Source of the DNA: Saccharothrix sp.
GTDB taxonomy: Bacteria > Actinomycetota > Actinomycetes > Mycobacteriales > Pseudonocardiaceae
NCBI RefSeq assembly: GCF_031180885.1
Contig: NZ_JAPSLK010000043.1
Coordinates: 1 to 64,000 of the forward strand
Direction: 5' to 3'
Length of the DNA stretch: 64,000 nucleotides
Shown here: positions 60,861 through 64,000 of the stretch, piece after piece
Layout: each line of letters begins with the position of its first letter
Numbering within the stretch: position 1 is the first letter of the stretch
Program-made: the position numbers and the translations under genes
Notes under the pieces: generated by a model
Databases searched by the model: none
Told to the model about the DNA's origin: nothing
The model's input: the letters and a program-made list of their open reading frames with translations, nothing else

Positions 60861-61198
60861 GGGACACGTTTCCCGAGACGCCCTCCGTCAAGATCGTCTC
60901 GTACGACTCCGCCCTCGGACCCCAGCCGCAGGCCGACCTCGTGTGGGACGTACGGCGCCTGCTCAACTGGGGGCACGACTCGACGTACCCCGTGGCGAGT
61001 GCCCCCGGTGTGCCGGGTGGCGTGGCCGCACTGGTCATGTTCGTGCGCGGTCAGCCGCTCGGCCGGAGGCAGTGCACCGTCGCGATCGGCGCGGGGAGCA
61101 CGGCGCAAGCTCGTGCCATCGCACAGGCGCTCGCCGCCCGGCTCGCCGACGAGGGCTACGACGTGGAACTCCGCAGCGGCGCCGCTGCGGCGGCGTAA
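60857..61198 (+). CDS. RapZ C-terminal-domain-like small protein
   Basis: The 113-aa protein resembles the C-terminal domain of RapZ (VKIVSYDSALGPQPQADLVW, DVRRLLNWGHDST near the N-terminus; CTVAIGAGSTAQARAIAQAL, AARLADEGYDVELR near the end). RapZ normally binds glucosamine-6-phosphate and RNase adapter RNAs; the N-terminal kinase domain is absent. The usual GCTGGxHRSV signature is replaced by GAGSTAQARAI, so the ligand pocket is altered. It is translationally coupled to the small upstream gene. Function unknown. Confidence 0.65.
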   Translation: MRDTFPETPSVKIVSYDSALGPQPQADLVWDVRRLLNWGHDSTYPVASAPGVPGGVAALVMFVRGQPLGRRQCTVAIGAGSTAQARAIAQALAARLADEGYDVELRSGAAAAA

Positions 61199-61269
61199 CC
61201 GATCTGGCCCGTCAGCCTTGGTCGGCAGCGGGCCACGCGGCGCTCGGACGCGGAGGTCCGAGCGCACAG

Positions 61270-61305
61270 GCGCCCTTCCCGCCGCCGGCCGTGCGGGAAG
61301 GGCGC
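61270..61305. terminator. Strong GC hairpin terminator
   Basis: A 13-bp perfect stem (61270-61282/61293-61305) with a 10-nt loop and a following CCCTTTCCT tract lies after the RapZ-like gene and before the next small gene. Confidence 0.75.
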
Positions 61306-61335
61306 CCCTTTCCTCGACGGCGAAAGGCATGGCAA

Positions 61336-61590
61336 GTGCTCGGCGAGATCCGGGACCAGGTCAACCTGATGGTCAGCGACATCGACCAGCAGCTGGGCAC
61401 GATCGTATGGCTGACGGACAGCGCGCAGCTGTACGAGATCCGGCTGCCGCCAATGCTGGCCGGGTCGAGCCAGCCCGAAGCCGAACGCCTCGCGGCACTG
61501 ATCAGCGCGTACTACAACGCGCTCGGTAGCGCCTTACTGGAGGGCGGACGGCTGGTCGAGTCCGGGAAGCGGCTGCTCGCCGGTCTATGA
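61336..61590 (+). CDS. Small helical protein, unknown function
   Basis: The 84-aa protein begins at GTG with GAAAGG nine bases upstream. It is predicted all-helical (LGEIRDQVNLMVSDIDQQLG, AERLAALISAYYNALGSALL). I do not recognise a family. It lies between a terminator and the MmpS-like gene, 89 bp before the start of the latter. It might be a small regulatory or structural protein; confidence is modest. Confidence 0.5.
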   Translation: MLGEIRDQVNLMVSDIDQQLGTIVWLTDSAQLYEIRLPPMLAGSSQPEAERLAALISAYYNALGSALLEGGRLVESGKRLLAGL

Positions 61591-61679
61591 CCGGGCCGCG
61601 ATGCTGGTCAACTCGGACAGTAACGGCCGTGTGCCCACTGCCGACTACCCGGATACAGCAACCAGAAGATGGAGCGTCG

Positions 61680-62234
61680 ATGTCCCAGCCCCAGCCCCCC
61701 TACGGCCAGCAGCCCTCGCCTTACGGCCACCAGTACGCCCCGCCGCCCCCGCCGCCGGCGCCGAAGAAGAAGAGCCGTGGGCCGTTATGGGTCGGCATTG
61801 GTGTGGCGCTGCTCCTGCTGATCGTGCTCGGCTCGGTCCTCGCGCCGGACAAGCCCGCGACCACCACGGCCGGTGGCACGACGACCGCGCCGGCCGCCCA
61901 GGAGCAGCCCGCGCAGGAGAAGCCGGCACCTGCTGCGCGCGTGGTGCTCTACGAGGTGCTGGGGTCCGGGACCGCCAACAACATCACCTACACCACCGAC
62001 GGCTTGACCTCGACCGAGCAGGTCGGGCAGGCCCCGCTGCCGTGGTCGAAGCAGATTGAGCTGCCGCCCGGCGAGGCGATGCAGTTCGTGTCCATCGTGG
62101 CGCAGGCCGGGAAGGGCACCACCGAGATCACCGCGCGGATCACCGTGGACGGCAAGGTCGTCAAGGAAGGCAAGAGCAGCGGCCAGTACGCGGTGGTGAC
62201 GGTGAACGAGAACATCGGCACCCTCGGCAAGTAG
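61680..62234 (+). CDS. MmpS-like membrane-anchored protein
   Basis: The 184-aa protein has a Pro/Gln/Tyr-rich cytoplasmic N-terminus (MSQPQPPYGQQPSPYGHQY), one transmembrane helix (~39-60, PLWVGIGVALLLLIVLGSVL) and a Thr/Ala/Pro linker. The beta-rich extracellular domain is MmpS-like (VVLYEVLGSGTANNITYTTD, PLPWSKQIELPPGEAMQFVS, ITARITVDGKVVKEG). Such proteins accompany MmpL transporters or stand alone. No MmpL is nearby. The start is ATG 61680; an upstream frame start at 61587 would lack a ribosome-binding site. Confidence 0.82.
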   Translation: MSQPQPPYGQQPSPYGHQYAPPPPPPAPKKKSRGPLWVGIGVALLLLIVLGSVLAPDKPATTTAGGTTTAPAAQEQPAQEKPAPAARVVLYEVLGSGTANNITYTTDGLTSTEQVGQAPLPWSKQIELPPGEAMQFVSIVAQAGKGTTEITARITVDGKVVKEGKSSGQYAVVTVNENIGTLGK

Positions 62235-62257
62235 CCCGACACGCAGAAAGGCCCCCG

Positions 62258-62283
62258 CGCCGCCGCCCAACAGGGCGGTGGCG
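62258..62283. terminator. Hairpin terminator after MmpS-like gene
   Basis: CGCCGCCGCCC (62258-62268) pairs with GGGCGGTGGCG (62273-62283) over a 4-nt loop, with one G-T pair. Confidence 0.6.
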
Positions 62284-62324
62284 ACCCGGGTAACGCGGCA
62301 AGAGGCGTCGGCGACTGACCAGGC

Positions 62325-62810
62325 ATGAGACGACTCGTCGCGGCCTTCGTCGCGGCCATGCTCGGCGCGTTAGCCGCGTGCGGCGGCAGCGGGACCGCGA
62401 GCACCCCACCCTCGACCAGCAGCTCCGCCACCCCTACTGGGGTCACGACGACGTCGGCCACGACGCCAGTCGACACCTTCGCCCGGGACTGGATCCGGCG
62501 GGTGGACGCCGTGAAGCCTCCGTCGACGTCGGTGTGCGACGAGGCGCAGGTCCGTCTGGCGACGTGCGGGTCGTACATCGCGGACGTCGCGACCGTCGTC
62601 GCGGACCTGGAGAAGGCGCTGCCCGCATCGTCGGGGTGGGACACCACGCGTGCCGCGATCGACACGCTCCTGACCTCGGCCAAGCAGTACGTGGACCTCG
62701 GCTGTATGCGCGGCGAGGGTACCGTCAGCGACTGCCGGCTTGCGGCGACGTTGGCCACCAACACGTGGCCGGTGGTCAGCGGCTTGATGAAGGACGGCGG
62801 CCTGTCCTAA
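62325..62810 (+). CDS. Small lipoprotein, unknown function
   Basis: The 161-aa protein has a lipoprotein signal (MRRLVAAFVAAMLGALAAC, lipobox ALAAC) and a Ser/Thr/Pro linker (~22-48). A helical domain with four cysteines follows (SVCDEAQVRLATCGSYIADV, DLGCMRGEGTVSDCRLAATL). It is probably anchored outside the membrane and disulfide-stabilised. The family is not recognised by me. The downstream hairpin 62835-62872 terminates it. Confidence 0.7.
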   Translation: MRRLVAAFVAAMLGALAACGGSGTASTPPSTSSSATPTGVTTTSATTPVDTFARDWIRRVDAVKPPSTSVCDEAQVRLATCGSYIADVATVVADLEKALPASSGWDTTRAAIDTLLTSAKQYVDLGCMRGEGTVSDCRLAATLATNTWPVVSGLMKDGGLS

Positions 62811-62834
62811 GCGAAGGACCCCGTCAACGACGAA

Positions 62835-62872
62835 ACGCCCCCGCCCCCTCCCGAAGGAGGAAGCGGGGGCGT
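62835..62872. terminator. Strong bidirectional terminator
   Basis: ACGCCCCCGC (62835-62844) pairs with GCGGGGGCGT (62863-62872), and inner CCTCC/GGAGG (62847-62851/62856-62860) extends it. It separates the lipoprotein gene from the convergent holin-like gene. Confidence 0.85.
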
Positions 62873-62884
62873 CATCATGTCGTG

Positions 62885-63202
62885 CTACAGCGGCGCGGAC
62901 CGGCCCCGCGCCACCAGCGGCCGGCCGGCGTCGTCGCGCGGGTCCGCGACCGGCGTCACCAGCGGCTCGCCCCGCCGGCGCACCGTGATCGCCGACCACA
63001 GCGGGCCGACGGTGGCCAGCAGCCCGAGCAGCGCGCCGAGCACGGCGTCCACGGCGGTGGGCACGTCCGCGCCGACGAGCACGACCACGGCCGGCACGGA
63101 CAGCACCGCGGCGACCACGGCCCGGACCGTGCCGACCGTGCGGGCGATCCGCGCGAGCGGGTGCCGGTCCTCGGGCGGGGTGGTGGGGTTCGGGTTCGTC
63201 AC
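62885..63202 (-). CDS. Small holin-like membrane protein
   Basis: The 105-aa protein starts at GTG overlapping the stop of the lysin-like gene (GTGA). It has a short hydrophilic N-terminus and two predicted transmembrane helices (VGTVRAVVAAVLSVPAVVVL; DAVLGALLGLLATVGPLW), then a charged C-terminus. Size, topology and position after a lysin gene fit a phage holin. No sequence motif proves it. It is the last gene of the phage-like segment before the terminator. Confidence 0.6.
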   Translation of the reverse strand: MTNPNPTTPPEDRHPLARIARTVGTVRAVVAAVLSVPAVVVLVGADVPTAVDAVLGALLGLLATVGPLWSAITVRRRGEPLVTPVADPRDDAGRPLVARGRSAPL

Positions 63203-63999
63203 TTCGGGTCCTCCTGCGTGTTGGTGGCGTCGCCGACGCCGTCTCGGATCACCTGGCGCAGCCCTGCCGCCAGCGCGGCCGGGAGCTTCGGCTCCAGCGC
63301 CGCGAGCAGTTGCTCGGCGTCCAGCTCGCCGCGCTCGATCGCGCGCACCGCCGTCAGGATCTTCACCTCGTCGTCGGACAGCTCCTGCCGGAGCGCGTCG
63401 AACTTCACTTCCAGGCGACCGACACCCTGGTCGGCCCACTTCGCGTGTGCGTGTGCGCCCACCAGCAGGTCGCTTCCGGACGTCCACCGCTCGCCGGTGG
63501 CGGCCGGCAGGCCGCCGGGCTCCTGGTCGTTGCCCTGCTTGGTGAGTCGGACGTAGATCTCGCGCACCGCCGACTCCAGGTACTTGAGCACCTGTTCCAC
63601 GGTCATCGGCTCGCCGTTGTAGGTGACGAGCTGGTCCTTGAGGCTCATGAAGTCGTCTCCGTCCACTCCGGGCCAGTAGTCGGCCACGGCGTTCATGTCG
63701 TAGTGCTTGCCCAACAACTTGTCGTCGGCGTACTGCTTCGCGACCGTGCCGGCGGGGATCTCCGGGCGGCCGTCGTAGCGGGCCACCCAGTAGTGCGGCT
63801 GCGGCACGCCGGCCGCGTCGAACGCGGCGCGCAGCGCGCCGAGGTGCGAGAGGTTGCAGTAGACGGTCGGGTCAACACCGGCGCGTCGGCGCATCCGGAC
63901 CCACCCGGGCGCGAGTTCCGGCGGCCAGGTGCACCCTGGTTCCACGTCCAGCACGACGCCGTCGTTGGTGCTGGAGAAGACAGCGATGCGGACGCGCAC
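63199..63999 (-). CDS. Phage lysin-like glycoside hydrolase, 5' end outside window
   Basis: At least 266 residues are visible; the reading frame is open to the window edge. GVVLDVEPGCTWPPELAPGW and VDPTVYCNLSHLGALRAAFD resemble GH25/DUF1906-type TIM-barrel lysins (catalytic Asp-x-Glu region DVEPG). PHYWVARYDGRPEIPAGTVA and KQYADDKLLGKHYDMNAVAD also match. A helical C-terminal half (LKDQLVTYNGEPMTVEQVLK, DEVKILTAVRAIERGELDAE) is typical of phage endolysins or tail-associated hydrolases in actinophages. Coupled to the holin-like gene. Confidence 0.75.
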   Translation of the reverse strand: MRVRIAVFSSTNDGVVLDVEPGCTWPPELAPGWVRMRRRAGVDPTVYCNLSHLGALRAAFDAAGVPQPHYWVARYDGRPEIPAGTVAKQYADDKLLGKHYDMNAVADYWPGVDGDDFMSLKDQLVTYNGEPMTVEQVLKYLESAVREIYVRLTKQGNDQEPGGLPAATGERWTSGSDLLVGAHAHAKWADQGVGRLEVKFDALRQELSDDEVKILTAVRAIERGELDAEQLLAALEPKLPAALAAGLRQVIRDGVGDATNTQEDPK

Positions 64000-64000
64000 C

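Overview
The window looks like a chromosomal segment of a high-GC, filamentous-type actinomycete. Codon use is strongly G/C-ending, GTG and TTG starts are common, stop-start overlaps of the ATGA/GTGA type are frequent, and secreted hydrolases, LuxR-type regulators and natural-product genes are abundant. Gene content (DUF5753-type regulators, DUF6801 surface protein, LanM, PUFA-synthase-like PKS) fits Pseudonocardiaceae, e.g. a Saccharothrix/Lentzea/Actinosynnema-like organism. That placement is an inference from family knowledge; no search was possible. No rRNA, tRNA, IS element or CRISPR array was recognised.

Layout. 0-0.5 kb: large palindromic repeats, no gene. 0.5-3.5 kb: pseudouridine synthase, DUF4230 protein, a 15-bp minisatellite, SDR and a HAD-like protein. 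3.5-7.6 kb: two paralogous secreted lipases around a PucR-type regulator. 7.7-8.9 kb: secreted DUF6801 protein. 9.2-20.9 kb: a six-gene tightly overlapped operon (SDR, 2115-aa PKS with N-terminal nitronate-monooxygenase-like domain and KS-AT-ACP-KR, second PKS protein with AT-DH and a PPTase-like tail, free ACP, alpha/beta hydrolase, glycosyltransferase). It reads as a PUFA-synthase-like lipid system making a glycosylated product. A convergent ABC-2 permease lacks its ATPase and abuts a broken SDR pseudogene. 22.3-29.8 kb: subtilisin-like protease, coiled-coil protein, two secreted proteins, Asp/Glu racemase and MFS transporter. 30.0-33.4 kb: histidine kinase, fatty-acyl-CoA ligase and response regulator in one operon. 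33.5-42.3 kb: a secreted HExxH protein, LuxR regulator, M20 peptidase, SRPBCC protein, ABC exporter, a decayed FAD monooxygenase beside its intact GntR-TetR regulator, and a PAC2 protein.

42.3-43.3 kb is a gene desert built of tandem repeats. 43.3-50 kb: luciferase-like monooxygenase, GH16 glucanase with ricin-type lectin, an isolated paaZ, a PLC-like secreted protein and an aldo/keto reductase. 49.9-50.7 kb is a second island of large palindromes; one shares an identical 23-nt centre with the palindrome at position 6-90. 50.7-55.9 kb: MOSC protein, lipoprotein, secreted peptidyl-prolyl isomerase and a 970-aa LAL-type LuxR regulator. 56.0-59.1 kb: a class II lanthipeptide synthetase (LanM) translationally coupled to a 69-aa peptide with a mersacidin-type leader but no cysteine, the most unusual system seen here. 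59.5-62.8 kb: an XRE/DUF5753 regulator with a truncated DUF6879 partner, then small accessory genes (RapZ-C-like, MmpS-like, lipoprotein). 62.9-64 kb: a holin-like membrane protein and a lysin-like protein running off the window edge, suggesting the border of a prophage or phage-derived region.
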